Assembly (NCBI GenBank): GCA_947084925.1
Contig: CAMTUJ010000007.1
Location: forward strand, 12,799-76,798
Reading direction: 5' to 3'
Origin: JAGPUQ01 sp947084925
GTDB lineage: Bacteria; Pseudomonadota; Gammaproteobacteria; Pseudomonadales; Porticoccaceae
Length of the DNA stretch: 64,000 nucleotides
The notes under the pieces were generated by a model, which ran no database searches, was not told the origin of the DNA, and worked only from the letters and a program-made list of their open reading frames with translations. Positions 32,721 to 43,482 of the stretch are shown one piece after another. A program made the position numbers and the translations under genes. How positions within the stretch are numbered: the first letter of the stretch is position 1; every line of letters begins with the position of its first letter.

Positions 32721-34346
32721 TCAGTCCTCCTTGTTGACGATCAATTCCTGATTGGCGAAGTTCATCGGCACCAGGATACTGTCCTTGGCGATGGCCGATT
32801 GCTCGGGATGATCCAGCGTGAAGTGGAGTCCGCGACTTTCCTTGCGCAGCAGCGCGGAGCGAATGATCAACTCGGCCACCATCGCGAGATTGCGCAGCTC
32901 CAGCAGATCGCGGCTGACCCGGTAATTGCTGTAATACTCGTGAATCTCGCGCTGGAGCAACTGAATGCGATGCTGCGCCCGCTCCAGGCGCTTGCGGGTG
33001 CGCACGATGCCGACATAGTCCCACATGAAGCGCCGTACCTCGTCCCAGTTGTGGGAGATCACGACATCTTCGTCGGACGAGGTCACCCGCGATGCGTCCC
33101 AGGGTTTGGTAAAGCTGGGGCGCGGAATCGCTTTCAGTTCATGCGCAATATCGGCGGCCGCGGCGGTTGCAAATACCACGCATTCCAGCAGCGAATTGCT
33201 TGCCAGGCGGTTGGCGCCGTGCAGACCGGTAAACGCGCACTCGCCGATGGCGTAGAGGTTTTTGAGATCGGTACGGCCGCGCGTGTCGGTGACTATGCCG
33301 CCGCAGGTGTAGTGCGCCGCCGGCACCACGGGGATGCGCTGGCGCGCGATGTCGATGCCAAACGTCAGGCATTGCGCGCGCAGCGTCGGGAAATGCTCTT
33401 CGATGAAGGCGAGCGGTTTGTGGCGGATGTCGAGGTACACGCAGTCGGCGCCGAGGCGTTTGATCTCGTGGTCGATCGCACGCGCGACGATGTCGCGCGG
33501 CGCCAGCTCGGCGTCGGGATGAAACGCGGGCATGAAGCGGGTGCCGTCCGGCAGTTGCAACTGTGCGCCTTCGCCGCGCAGCGCCTCGGAAATCAAAAAG
33601 GATTTGGCGCTGGGATGAAACAGGCAGGTCGGATGAAACTGGTTGAATTCCATGTTGGCCACCCGGCAGCCGCGCCGCCAGGCCACCGCAATGCCATCGC
33701 CGCTGGCACCATCCGGGTTGGTGGTGTAAAGGTACACCTTGCTCGCCCCGCCGGTGGCCAGTACCACCACGCGGGCCTGAAACAGGCAGACGTCGCCGGT
33801 GCGGGCATCCAGCGCGTAGGCGCCGTTGCAGCGCAAGTGGCGCGATCCCGCGTCCGCCTGGGTGGTCAGATCGACGATCAGGTGATCCTCGAAGACCGCG
33901 ATGCGGGGATCCGCGCTGACGCGGTCGGCAAGCGCGCCGGAGATCGCCCTGCCGGTGGCGTCCGCGGCGTGGAGGATGCGCCGATGACTGTGGCCGCCTT
34001 CGCGGGTGAGATGGTGCTGGTGGCTGTCGGGATCGCGACTGAATTCGACACCCTGGGAAATCAGCCATGTGATGGCGGCGGGGCCGCCGGCGACCGTGAA
34101 ATCCACCGCATCGCGATGACACAGACCGGCGCCCGCGACCATGGTGTCGTGCGCGTGCGCGGCCAGGCTGTCTTCGGGATCGACGACGGCGGCGATGCCG
34201 CCCTGGGCGTGCCAGGTCGAGCCGGTTTTCAGGCCGGCCTTGCTCAGCAGTGCGACATCACAGGTGCCGGCCAACTGGAGCGCCAGCGTCATCCCGGCGG
34301 CGCCGCTGCCGACGATCAGCACATCGTGGTAGAAACTTCGCGTCAT
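32721..34346 (-). CDS. nadB: L-aspartate oxidase
   Basis: 541 residues. A flavoenzyme that makes iminoaspartate for NAD synthesis. FAD site DVLIVGSGAAGMTLALQL at the N-terminus; substrate region TWHAQGGIAA, HHLTREGGHSHRRILHA, and GEGAQLQ and GLHGANRLASNSLLE for the family. Divergent from rpoE, as in E. coli and relatives. nadA and nadC are not in the window. Confidence 0.96.
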   Translation of the reverse strand: MTRSFYHDVLIVGSGAAGMTLALQLAGTCDVALLSKAGLKTGSTWHAQGGIAAVVDPEDSLAAHAHDTMVAGAGLCHRDAVDFTVAGGPAAITWLISQGVEFSRDPDSHQHHLTREGGHSHRRILHAADATGRAISGALADRVSADPRIAVFEDHLIVDLTTQADAGSRHLRCNGAYALDARTGDVCLFQARVVVLATGGASKVYLYTTNPDGASGDGIAVAWRRGCRVANMEFNQFHPTCLFHPSAKSFLISEALRGEGAQLQLPDGTRFMPAFHPDAELAPRDIVARAIDHEIKRLGADCVYLDIRHKPLAFIEEHFPTLRAQCLTFGIDIARQRIPVVPAAHYTCGGIVTDTRGRTDLKNLYAIGECAFTGLHGANRLASNSLLECVVFATAAAADIAHELKAIPRPSFTKPWDASRVTSSDEDVVISHNWDEVRRFMWDYVGIVRTRKRLERAQHRIQLLQREIHEYYSNYRVSRDLLELRNLAMVAELIIRSALLRKESRGLHFTLDHPEQSAIAKDSILVPMNFANQELIVNKED

Positions 34347-34476
34347 AAGGGGGCGGGTTTTGAGGCAGGCGACGCATGATAGTATGGGCGCCGCAAAAAA
34401 CCCATGATGCCCGGACAGGGGTGGGCATCCGGGACGGCCGTCGCAAGCCGCCGGATGAAACCTCGCCGGAAAGACT

Positions 34477-35079
34477 GTGGAGCACTATGTGAGGCCGCCG
34501 AAAGAGTCGGTGCCGGACAGCAAGCTGGTCCGGCGGGTACAGCAGGGTGACAAGACGGCGTTCGATCTGTTGGTGCTCAAATATCAGCATCGTGTGCGCG
34601 CCATCGTCAGCCGGTACATCCGCGATCACGGCGAAGTGGACGACGTCGTCCAGGAAGCCTTCATCAAGGCGTATCGCGCGGTCGGGAATTTTCGGGGCGA
34701 TAGTCAGTTCTACACCTGGCTCTACCGGATCGCCGTCAACACCGCCAAGAATTTTCTCGTTTCCCGCAACCGGCGTCCGCCGGCGAGCGACATCGACATC
34801 GACGATGCCGAGCATTTTTCCGACAATCAGTGGCTCGCCGACATCAATACGCCGGAGAATCTGGCGTTGCGCGATGAGCTGCAACGGGTCGTCGACAAAG
34901 CCATCAATGATCTGCCCCAGGATCTCCGCACCGCCGTTACCCTGCGTGAGTTCGAAGGTCTCAGTTACGAAGATATCGCCGCGGTCATGGAGTGCCCGGT
35001 GGGCACGGTGCGCTCGCGCATTTTCCGCGCCCGGGAGGCCATCGATCAGCGTGTCAGCGCGCTGATGGGAGAGGGCTAG
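34477..35079 (+). CDS. rpoE: RNA polymerase sigma-E factor
   Basis: 200 residues, an ECF sigma factor. Region 2 reads AFDLLVLKYQHRVRAIVSRY...DVVQEAFIKAYRAVGNFRG and region 4 LREFEGLSYEDIAAVMECPVGTVRSRIFRARE. Very close to the enteric/pseudomonad RpoE/AlgU. The start is GTG (the next in-frame GTG is four codons on). It directs the envelope-stress response and is followed by its anti-sigma gene rseA and the protease gene mucD. Confidence 0.96.
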   Translation: MEHYVRPPKESVPDSKLVRRVQQGDKTAFDLLVLKYQHRVRAIVSRYIRDHGEVDDVVQEAFIKAYRAVGNFRGDSQFYTWLYRIAVNTAKNFLVSRNRRPPASDIDIDDAEHFSDNQWLADINTPENLALRDELQRVVDKAINDLPQDLRTAVTLREFEGLSYEDIAAVMECPVGTVRSRIFRAREAIDQRVSALMGEG

Positions 35080-35086
35080 CAATGAC

Positions 35087-35114
35087 GGAACCTTTCCAGT
35101 GGTGGTCGGTCCCA
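35087..35114 (+). promoter_or_regulatory. Possible sigma-E promoter before rseA
   Basis: GGAACCT (35087-35093) and, 16 nt later, TCCCA (35110-35114). These match the GAACTT-N16-TCnnA pattern of RpoE promoters with one mismatch in the -35. It would give rseA its own feedback promoter in the unusually long 124-nt gap after rpoE. Confidence 0.35.
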
Positions 35115-35203
35115 CTGCCAGCGCTTGGATTGTGCCGCCGGCAGTTGGCACTGTGTTTCTCGGCAAACACTTTATTTGACAAAGAACAGAGGTCTCGCCG
35201 CCC

Positions 35204-35866
35204 ATGAGTGCTGACATCAATCCGGAACCCTGTGCCCGACTGTCCGCGCTGATGGACGGTGAGGTCGGAGATTTCGAACTGCGCCGAACGCTTGGGCAGA
35301 TCAGCCAGGATCCCGAATTGCGTCGCAAATGGAGTCGCTATCACCTTGCGGCTGCCGCCATGCGCGGGGAATTGACGTCCGCGGCACCGGATCTCTCCGG
35401 CCGGATTGCGGAGGCGCTGGAGCGTGAACCAGGCCCGCGTGGCCGCATGGCGCTGCGCACCCTGGGCCGTGTCGCGGTGGCCGCCTCGGTAGCGGTCCTG
35501 ACGGTCGTCGGTGCGCGGTACATGGTGCCAGACAACGGCGACGGGAAAGGCACCGAAGTCGCTGTCAGCGGATCGCTCAGCCGGCAGCCACTGGCAACAG
35601 GTCAGGTGATGTCCTCGCAGTTGCCCGTCGGGATAAGGGTTCCACCCGTGCATGTGGCGACGGTCAGCGACGCTGGCAGTGCACCCACAGGCCGTACCGG
35701 CCCGTTGGTGGTCGGCTTCGCGGCCGCGGAGGAGCTTGAGGCGAGGCGTCATGTGGAGCAGCGCATGCTGCGTCACGGTCACGCCGAGCGTGCCGCGGTG
35801 AATCGCCAGGGCCTGTTGCCCCTTGTACGCTCTCCCCAGCGGACAGTTTCCCCCGCGGGCCAGTAA
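35204..35866 (+). CDS. rseA: Anti-sigma-E factor RseA
   Basis: 220 residues. The N-terminal RseA domain (ARLSALMDGEVGDFELRRTL...WSRYHLAAAAMRGE) binds RpoE in the cytoplasm. One membrane segment, about 86-104 (TLGRVAVAASVAVLTVVGA), leads to a poorly conserved periplasmic part of about 110 residues. In E. coli its cleavage by DegS and RseP frees sigma-E. It is separated from mucD by 242 nt with no rseB between. Confidence 0.9.
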   Translation: MSADINPEPCARLSALMDGEVGDFELRRTLGQISQDPELRRKWSRYHLAAAAMRGELTSAAPDLSGRIAEALEREPGPRGRMALRTLGRVAVAASVAVLTVVGARYMVPDNGDGKGTEVAVSGSLSRQPLATGQVMSSQLPVGIRVPPVHVATVSDAGSAPTGRTGPLVVGFAAAEELEARRHVEQRMLRHGHAERAAVNRQGLLPLVRSPQRTVSPAGQ

Positions 35867-36108
35867 GACTGACTTGCCGGAATCGTGCTGGTGGCTTGCT
35901 GGACAAGGCGTCGGGCGGGTCGGAGATTGCCGTGCGCGCTGCTTCGATGTCGGGTTGCCGGCGTTGGTGGTCCAATCCACGGTCACTGAATCCACGGCCG
36001 CGGCCCGACAAATCGACTCAGGCCGCACGGATGGTCTGGTAACCGCCGGTTGCGGTGTGCCGGCGGACCGGGTGTGATCTCAAAAACTGAACCATGAAGA
36101 GGTGTTCA

Positions 36109-37485
<1,377 letters not shown>

Positions 37486-37494
37486 AGCGGATGC

Positions 37495-37517
37495 GCCGCG
37501 CCGGACGCCGGCGCGGC
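37495..37517 (+). terminator. Perfect GC-rich hairpin between mucD and lepA
   Basis: GCCGCGCCGG and CCGGCGCGGC (10-bp perfect stem) around ACG, 10 nt after the mucD stop. No T-run follows, so it may act as a pause site or an mRNA 3' end stabiliser rather than a full terminator. Confidence 0.5.
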
Positions 37518-37590
37518 ATGGCTAGGCGGGGGCAAATAGGCTAGACTCGCGCCTGTTTCCGCTTCCCCCGCCCGGTTTCGAGCCATTCAC

Positions 37591-39393
37591 GTGCCCGACC
37601 TTGATCATATTCGCAATTTTTCCATCATCGCTCACATCGATCACGGCAAGTCGACACTCGCGGATCGCTTCATCCAGACCTGCGGTGGATTGGCCGAGCG
37701 CGAAATGGCGGAGCAGGTACTCGACTCGATGGATATCGAGCGCGAGCGCGGTATCACCATCAAGGCGCAAAGCGTCACGCTGAATTACATCGCCCGTTCC
37801 GGTGCGACCTATCAGCTCAATTTCATCGATACCCCGGGGCATGTGGACTTTTCCTACGAGGTGTCGCGCTCGCTGGCGGCCTGTGAGGGCGCACTGCTGG
37901 TGGTGGATGCCGCCCAGGGCGTCGAAGCCCAGTCGGTTGCCAATTGCTACACCGCCATCGCCCAGGGACTCGAAGTCATCCCGGTGCTGAACAAGATCGA
38001 CCTGCCGCAGGCGGATCCCGACCGCGTGGTGCGGGAAATCGAAGAGATCATCGGTGTGGAAGCGACCGATGCAGTGCGGTGCAGCGCCAAGACCGGTGTC
38101 AACATCGATCTGGTGCTGGAGGAAATCGTTGCCCGGGTGCCACCGCCGCAAGGCAATACCGAAGCACCGCTGCAAGCCTTGATCATCGATTCCTGGTTCG
38201 ACAAATATCTGGGCGTCGTATCCCTGGTGCGCGTCATGCAGGGCACGATCCGCTGCAAGGACAAAATCCTCGCCAAAACCACGGGGAAGGCGCACGGAGT
38301 CGACAGCATCGGCATTTTCACCCCCAAGCGTGTCGAAACCGGCGTGCTGCGCGCGGGTGAAGTCGGCTTTGTGGTGGCCGGGATCAAGGAAATTCACGGC
38401 GCGCCGGTTGGCGACACTTTCGTGCACGCTCAGGGCGCCGATCTGGTGCCGGCGCTGCCGGGGTTCCAGCAGGTCAATCCGCAGGTCTATGCCGGGTTGT
38501 TCCCCGTGGATTCGGACGACTTCGAGGCATTCCGGGATGCGCTCGACAAGCTGACCCTGAACGATGCCTCGCTGTTCTATGAACCGGAAACCTCGGACGC
38601 CCTGGGCTTCGGTTTTCGGTGCGGGTTTCTCGGCATGCTCCACATGGAGATTGTCCAGGAGCGTCTGGAGCGCGAGTACGACCTCAATCTGATCACTACC
38701 GCGCCGACGGTTCAGTACGAAGTGCTGAAGACGGATGGCACCCTCGGGCATTACTCCAATCCGTCAACGCTGCCGAGTCCGAGCCAGACCGCCGAGATGC
38801 GCGAGCCCATCTGCGAAGCCAACATTCTGGTGCCGCAACAGTATCTCGGCAACGTGATCGGCCTGTGTGTGGAAAAACGTGGCGTCCAGCTCGATATGCG
38901 CTACGTCGGCAATCAGGTGTCGCTCACCTACGAGTTGCCGATGAACGAAGTGGTCATGGATTTTTTTGACCGCCTCAAGTCGGCGAGCCGCGGCTTTGCC
39001 TCGCTCGACTACCATTTCAAGCGCTTCGTGGCGGCGCCGCTGGTGCGGCTCGATGTGCTGATCAACGGCGAGCGCGTGGATGCCCTGGCCATCATCGTGC
39101 ATCGCGATCAGGCGCCTTACAAAGGCCGCCACCTGACCGAGCGGATGAAGGAGCTGATTCCGCGCCAGATGTTCGACGTGGCGATCCAGGCGGCACTGGG
39201 CGGACATGTGATCGCGCGCACCACGGTCAAGGCGCTGCGGAAAAATGTCACGGCCAAGTGCTATGGTGGCGATGTCACCCGCAAGAAAAAGCTGCTCGAA
39301 AAACAGAAGGCGGGCAAGAAGCGCATGAAGCAGGTGGGTCGGGTCGAGATCCCGCAGGAAGCGTTTCTGGCGGTGCTGAAAACAGACAGTTGA
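37591..39393 (+). CDS. lepA: Elongation factor 4 (LepA)
   Basis: 600 residues, standard length. A ribosomal GTPase with G1 AHIDHGKST, G2 region RGITIKAQ, G3 DTPGHVDF, G4 NKID and the LepA-specific C-terminal domain ending KKLLEKQKAGKKRMK. Start is GTG. It is followed after 12 nt by lepB, the common lepA-lepB operon. Confidence 0.98.
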   Translation: MPDLDHIRNFSIIAHIDHGKSTLADRFIQTCGGLAEREMAEQVLDSMDIERERGITIKAQSVTLNYIARSGATYQLNFIDTPGHVDFSYEVSRSLAACEGALLVVDAAQGVEAQSVANCYTAIAQGLEVIPVLNKIDLPQADPDRVVREIEEIIGVEATDAVRCSAKTGVNIDLVLEEIVARVPPPQGNTEAPLQALIIDSWFDKYLGVVSLVRVMQGTIRCKDKILAKTTGKAHGVDSIGIFTPKRVETGVLRAGEVGFVVAGIKEIHGAPVGDTFVHAQGADLVPALPGFQQVNPQVYAGLFPVDSDDFEAFRDALDKLTLNDASLFYEPETSDALGFGFRCGFLGMLHMEIVQERLEREYDLNLITTAPTVQYEVLKTDGTLGHYSNPSTLPSPSQTAEMREPICEANILVPQQYLGNVIGLCVEKRGVQLDMRYVGNQVSLTYELPMNEVVMDFFDRLKSASRGFASLDYHFKRFVAAPLVRLDVLINGERVDALAIIVHRDQAPYKGRHLTERMKELIPRQMFDVAIQAALGGHVIARTTVKALRKNVTAKCYGGDVTRKKKLLEKQKAGKKRMKQVGRVEIPQEAFLAVLKTDS

Positions 39394-39405
39394 TGAGGCA
39401 TGGCG

Positions 39406-40164
39406 ATGGATGTTGATTTTCCTCTGGTCCTGGTGATCCTGACGGCGGTCACGGGCGTGGCATGGGGTTATGAGCGACTGGTCGCCCGGCGCCAGCGCGA
39501 TGCCGGCGCGCGGCGGCCCTGGTATCTCGAGCTGACGGCGCCATTTTTCCCGGTATTTTTTGTGGTTCTCATGCTGCGATCCTTTGTGGTCGAGCCGTTT
39601 CAGATTCCCTCCGGGTCCATGATCCCGACGCTGGAAGTCGGCGATTTCATCCTGGTCAACAAATTCGCCTATGGTCTGCGTCTGCCGGTCCTGGGTACCA
39701 AAGTGGTGCCCGTGGGCATGCCGAAACGCGGCGATGTGATGGTCTTCTTTCCGCCCGCGGACAAGCGTTATTTCATCAAGCGCGTCATCGGTCTCCCCGG
39801 CGACGATATTCGGATCATTGATAACGCCCTCTATGTGAACGGCGACATGATGCCGCAAGTGCATGTTTCCACCGGTTATCTCGAAATCGAACCCGGATTC
39901 AGCGTGATGTCGGAGGAAATCGGCGACGCGCAGCACTTGATCCGCAAGCGCGGACAAGCCGGACCCCTGGGGCGTAATTTCCACGGGGTGGTGCCGGAAG
40001 GACAGTACTTCATGATGGGCGACAACCGCGACAACAGTTACGACAGTCGCGCCTGGGGCGCGGTGCCCGAGCACAACATCGTCGGCAAGGCCGAGGTCAT
40101 CTGGATGCACTGGGACGATTTCTTCAGCTTGCCTACTTTCGACCGGATCGGCAGAATTGATTGA
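39406..40164 (+). CDS. lepB: Signal peptidase I
   Basis: 252 residues. Two N-terminal membrane segments (LVLVILTAVTGVAWGYERL and FFPVFFVVLMLRSFVVEPF), then catalytic S71 (IPSGSMIPTL) and K125 (YFIKRVIGLPGD), and box E GDNRDNSYDSR. It removes signal peptides on the periplasmic side. The second ATG (MDVDFPL) has GAGG at 7 nt; the first, at 39400, is too close to it. Confidence 0.96.
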   Translation: MDVDFPLVLVILTAVTGVAWGYERLVARRQRDAGARRPWYLELTAPFFPVFFVVLMLRSFVVEPFQIPSGSMIPTLEVGDFILVNKFAYGLRLPVLGTKVVPVGMPKRGDVMVFFPPADKRYFIKRVIGLPGDDIRIIDNALYVNGDMMPQVHVSTGYLEIEPGFSVMSEEIGDAQHLIRKRGQAGPLGRNFHGVVPEGQYFMMGDNRDNSYDSRAWGAVPEHNIVGKAEVIWMHWDDFFSLPTFDRIGRID

Positions 40165-40185
40165 ATCGAATGGAGGGTGAGCGTC

Positions 40186-40554
40186 ATGGGCAGATCCGTC
40201 GAGCAAGGCATCTCCCTGTTGGGAGTTCTGTTCGTTTTGTTATTGGTGGGTTTTGCCTTGACGGTGCTGTTCCGTGTCGGGCCGCTTTATCTGGATGACT
40301 ATACGGTGCGCAAGTCCTTTGAAGCACTTGGCGACGGCAACACCCGCAACCTTTCCGATCAGGCAATCCGGGAAAAACTGTACAAGTATTTCGTCGTCAA
40401 CAATGTTGACAACATCGATCTGAAACAGGTCCGGATCGACCGCAACCCGGCGCGGATTCTGGTGTCGCTCTATTACGAGCGGCGCGTCCAGTTCCTGGGT
40501 AATCTCGATGTGGTGGCGAAGTTCAACAATGTCTACGACAGCTCCAAGGATTGA
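40186..40554 (+). CDS. DUF4845 single-pass membrane protein
   Basis: 122 residues. One N-terminal membrane segment (GISLLGVLFVLLLVGFALTVLF), then GPLYLDDYTVRKSFEAL and a small soluble domain ending NLDVVAKFNNVYDSS. DUF4845 proteins sit between lepB and rnc in many gammaproteobacteria; the segment resembles a type IV pilin N-terminus, but no function is known. GGAGG is 9 nt before the ATG. The stop overlaps the rnc start. Confidence 0.88.
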   Translation: MGRSVEQGISLLGVLFVLLLVGFALTVLFRVGPLYLDDYTVRKSFEALGDGNTRNLSDQAIREKLYKYFVVNNVDNIDLKQVRIDRNPARILVSLYYERRVQFLGNLDVVAKFNNVYDSSKD

Positions 40555-41255
40555 AGTGCGCAACGGTAGTGACTGAGCCAGCCGCTACCGCCGGTGTATT
40601 GGGAGACTACCGGTTCCGCGACCCCGAGTTGCTGCGGCTCGCGCTGACGCACCGCAGCAGTGGTTCACCACACAACGAACGACTCGAATTTCTGGGTGAC
40701 GCCGTGCTGGGTCTGGTGATTGGCGAACTGCTCTACCGGCGCTTTCCCGAACTGGACGAAGGTGCGCTGAGCCGGCTGCGCGCGCGGCTGGTCAGCGGTG
40801 AATATCTGGCCGGCGTCGCGCGGACGCTGAATTTGCCCGACTGGGTGCGGCTGGGGCCGGGAGAGCGCAAGGGCGGTGGCGCGCGACGCAAGAACATCCT
40901 TGCCGGTGCCCTTGAAGCGGTCATCGGTGCCGTGTATCTGGACGGGGGCCTGGCGGGCTGCCTGGGCTGCATCGAGCGCTGGTTCGGGGAATCGCTCGCC
41001 GAGATCGTCCGCGATCCGGGCGACCGGGACGAAAAGACCCGGCTCCAGGAACTTCTTCAGGCACGCGGCGCGCCGCTGCCCGTCTACACCGTGACCGCGG
41101 TTTCCGGTCCCGAGCACGCGCGGCGGTTTGAGGTGTCCTGCACTCTGTCGTTGCTGAAGACGGCGGTTACCGGCGTGGGCAGCAGTCGGCGCGCGGCGGA
41201 AAAACAGGCAGCTACCGAGGCGCTCGCCGCCCTTGCGGCACGGGAAATATCATGA
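40551..41255 (+). CDS. rnc: Ribonuclease III
   Basis: 234 residues. Nuclease domain with signature HNERLEFLGDAVL and the second metal-binding glutamate in GALEAVIGAVYLDGG; the dsRNA-binding domain follows (about 158-230, KTRLQELLQARG...SSRRAAEKQAATEAL). It processes rRNA and mRNA. The start is uncertain: TTG overlapping the DUF4845 stop (TTGA) or GTG six codons later (40569). Its stop overlaps era. Confidence 0.95.
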   Translation: MKCATVVTEPAATAGVLGDYRFRDPELLRLALTHRSSGSPHNERLEFLGDAVLGLVIGELLYRRFPELDEGALSRLRARLVSGEYLAGVARTLNLPDWVRLGPGERKGGGARRKNILAGALEAVIGAVYLDGGLAGCLGCIERWFGESLAEIVRDPGDRDEKTRLQELLQARGAPLPVYTVTAVSGPEHARRFEVSCTLSLLKTAVTGVGSSRRAAEKQAATEALAALAAREIS

Positions 41256-42148
41256 CCACCAGGCACTGCGGTTACACGGCCATTGTCGGCCGCCCCAATG
41301 TGGGCAAGTCCACGCTGCTCAATCACCTGCTCGGACAAAAACTCAGCATTACGTCCCGCAAGCCCCAGACCACGCGCCACAACATTCTCGGGATCAAAAC
41401 CCACGACAGCCATCAGATGCTGTTTGTGGATACGCCGGGCATCAATGACGCCAAGGGTCGGGCCATCAACCGTTACCTCAATCGCTCGGCCCTGAGCGCG
41501 ATGCGCGATGTGGATCTGATTATTTTCGTCGTCGACCGCGATCTGTGGACCGATGCCGATGCGGCGGTGGCACAGCAGGTCAAGCAGGCCGGCGCGCCCG
41601 TGGTGGTGGTGCTCAACAAGGTCGATCGCCTGTCGACGCCGGAGGTGCTGCTGCCGCGCATGGCGCAGCTTGCCGAATTGCTGCCGAATGCCGAATGCCT
41701 GCCGGTGTCCGCGCTGAACGGCAACAACCTCGACGCGCTTGAACGCATCGTCAAGACCCATATGCCGGTGGGCGAGTTCTGCTTCGCGGAGGATCAATAC
41801 ACCGACCGCAGCGAACGCTTTCTGGTCGCCGAAATCGTGCGCGAAAAAATCACCCGGCAACTGGGGGCGGAGCTGCCCTACAGCACCGCCATCGAAATCG
41901 AGGAATTCCGCGACGAGGAAAAAATCTGCCACATCAGCGCGCTGATTCTGGTGGAGCGCGATGGTCAGAAGCGCATCATCATCGGCGATGGCGGTCAGCG
42001 CATCAAAAAAATTGGCGAGCAGGCCCGCCACGACATCGAGGCGCTGCTCGGCAAGAAAGTGATGCTGCGACTCTGGGTGAAGGTCAAGAGCGGCTGGTCC
42101 GACGACGAGCGCGCGCTGCGCAGCCTGGGCTATCGTGACGAACGCTGA
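41252..42148 (+). CDS. era: GTPase Era
   Basis: 298 residues. GTP-binding motifs GRPNVGKST, DTPGIN and NKVD, and a C-terminal KH domain (YSTAIEIEEF, VERDGQKRIIIGDGGQRIKKIG) that binds the 3' end of 16S rRNA during 30S assembly. ATGA overlap with rnc. Confidence 0.98.
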   Translation: MTTRHCGYTAIVGRPNVGKSTLLNHLLGQKLSITSRKPQTTRHNILGIKTHDSHQMLFVDTPGINDAKGRAINRYLNRSALSAMRDVDLIIFVVDRDLWTDADAAVAQQVKQAGAPVVVVLNKVDRLSTPEVLLPRMAQLAELLPNAECLPVSALNGNNLDALERIVKTHMPVGEFCFAEDQYTDRSERFLVAEIVREKITRQLGAELPYSTAIEIEEFRDEEKICHISALILVERDGQKRIIIGDGGQRIKKIGEQARHDIEALLGKKVMLRLWVKVKSGWSDDERALRSLGYRDER

Positions 42149-42199
42149 CGTGCGGGAGCGTGGCGGCTGCTGAAGCGCGTACAACACGAACCGGCCTAT

Positions 42200-42898
42200 G
42201 TGCTGCACCGGCGCCCCTACCGGGAATCCAGTCTGCTGGTCGATCTCTTTGCGCGGGAGCACGGCGTGCTGCGGGCGGTGGCGCGCGGCATTCGCGGCGG
42301 CAAACCCCAGGCATTGCAACCTTTTGTCGCACTGGAAGTGGCCTGGACCGGCAGCGGCGCGTTGAAGACACTGACCCAAATCGAAGTCAGCGCGCCGGCC
42401 ATGCCACTGCTGACCGGGCGCGCGCTTTACCTGGGTCTGTATGTCAACGAACTCCTGGTGCGGCTGTTGCCCGAATACGATCCCCACCCCGCGCTCCATG
42501 CGCGCTACCAGCAACTGCTGCGCGAACTGACCGGGTCGGGCGACGCCGAACCGCTGTTGCGCCGCTTCGAGCTGGCGCTGCTCGCGGATCTCGGCTACGG
42601 CCTGGCGCTGGATCGCGACGGTCACACCGGGCTGCGGATCGAGCCGGACGTCGATTATGTGTTCGTCGCCGGCACCGGACTGGTACGCAGGGGTGTGGTG
42701 GGCGGTGACACCGCGCGCCACCGCTTGCCCGGCAGTCATCTGCTGGCCATGGCGGCGGAAGACTACACTGACAGCGGCGTTCGCCAGTGCGCCAAGGAGC
42801 TGTTGCGCGCCGCCCTCGCGGATCATCTCGGCGATCGTCCGCTGCGCAGCCGCGAGCTGTTTCGCAAGGTGATAACCGGTGGCGCCGGAACTTCATGA
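42200..42898 (+). CDS. recO: DNA repair protein RecO (start uncertain)
   Basis: 232 residues from GTG 42200. OB-fold N-terminus (SLLVDLFAREHGVLRAVARGIRGG), helical middle (LYLGLYVNELLVRLLPEYDPHP) and RecO C-terminus (SRELFRKVI). It loads RecA with RecR onto gapped DNA. Family members begin about 8-10 residues earlier, with the strand that here reads EPAYVLHRRPYRESS. The frame is open back to the era stop but contains no ATG, GTG or TTG there; a CTG at 42167 has GGGAG 8 nt upstream and is a plausible true start. The stop overlaps acpS (ATGA). pdxJ, usually next, is absent. Confidence 0.9.
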   Translation: MLHRRPYRESSLLVDLFAREHGVLRAVARGIRGGKPQALQPFVALEVAWTGSGALKTLTQIEVSAPAMPLLTGRALYLGLYVNELLVRLLPEYDPHPALHARYQQLLRELTGSGDAEPLLRRFELALLADLGYGLALDRDGHTGLRIEPDVDYVFVAGTGLVRRGVVGGDTARHRLPGSHLLAMAAEDYTDSGVRQCAKELLRAALADHLGDRPLRSRELFRKVITGGAGTS

Positions 42899-43269
42899 TC
42901 CAGGGCGTCGGCACCGACATCGTGGCGATAGCACGCATCGAACGCGCGCTCGCCCGGCACGGCGCGCGGTTTGCCGAGCGTATCCTGCGTCCGGAGGAAT
43001 TGGCAGTGTTCAGTTCCGCAGCGCGCCCTGCTGCCTGGCTCGCCAAGCGTTTCGCGGCGAAAGAAGCGCTCGGCAAGGCGCTCGGTACCGGCATCGGGGC
43101 CGTGTCCTGGCAGGATTTCAGCGTATTGAGTGCGTTCGGCGGGGTGCCGACTGTGCAGTGCCACGGGCGCGCGCAACAACTGCTGGCGCAGCGCGGTGTC
43201 ACCGAGGTCTGGATCAGTCTCTCGGACGAGCGCGACTATGCACTGGCGTTTGCGGTGCTGAACGGCTAG
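42895..43269 (+). CDS. acpS: Holo-[acyl-carrier-protein] synthase
   Basis: 124 residues. It transfers phosphopantetheine from CoA to ACP. Mg-binding aspartate in GVGTDIVAIARIERAL and the glutamate of WLAKRFAAKEALGKALGTG are conserved; the C-terminus EVWISLSDERDYALAF is typical. ATGA overlap with recO. Confidence 0.96.
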   Translation: MIQGVGTDIVAIARIERALARHGARFAERILRPEELAVFSSAARPAAWLAKRFAAKEALGKALGTGIGAVSWQDFSVLSAFGGVPTVQCHGRAQQLLAQRGVTEVWISLSDERDYALAFAVLNG

Positions 43270-43482
43270 CAACTTGCCGAAAACCGGCTGCGGCAGCGAT
43301 CTGCTTCGTTGCGCGGTGCTCGCTCCCGCCCCGGTCAGACACGGTTGCCGCGCGCCGCGCGGCTCGTCTCTGGTCATCTTCACGACGTTTTTCGGCGGAT
43401 TGGCAACCAACCCCGGCATTCCGCGACATCCGCGGGGAGGGGAGTAAAATGCCGCTATCTGCGACGGTGAGATGGCAACGCT

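Noticed and set aside
35176..35181. TTGACA as a sigma-70 promoter for rseA
   Set aside because: A -10 at 17 nt would fall on the start codon region and no matching hexamer is there.
35823..36077. 84-codon frame between rseA and mucD as a remnant of rseB
   Set aside because: No similarity to RseB blocks could be seen and it overlaps the rseA end; treated as non-coding.
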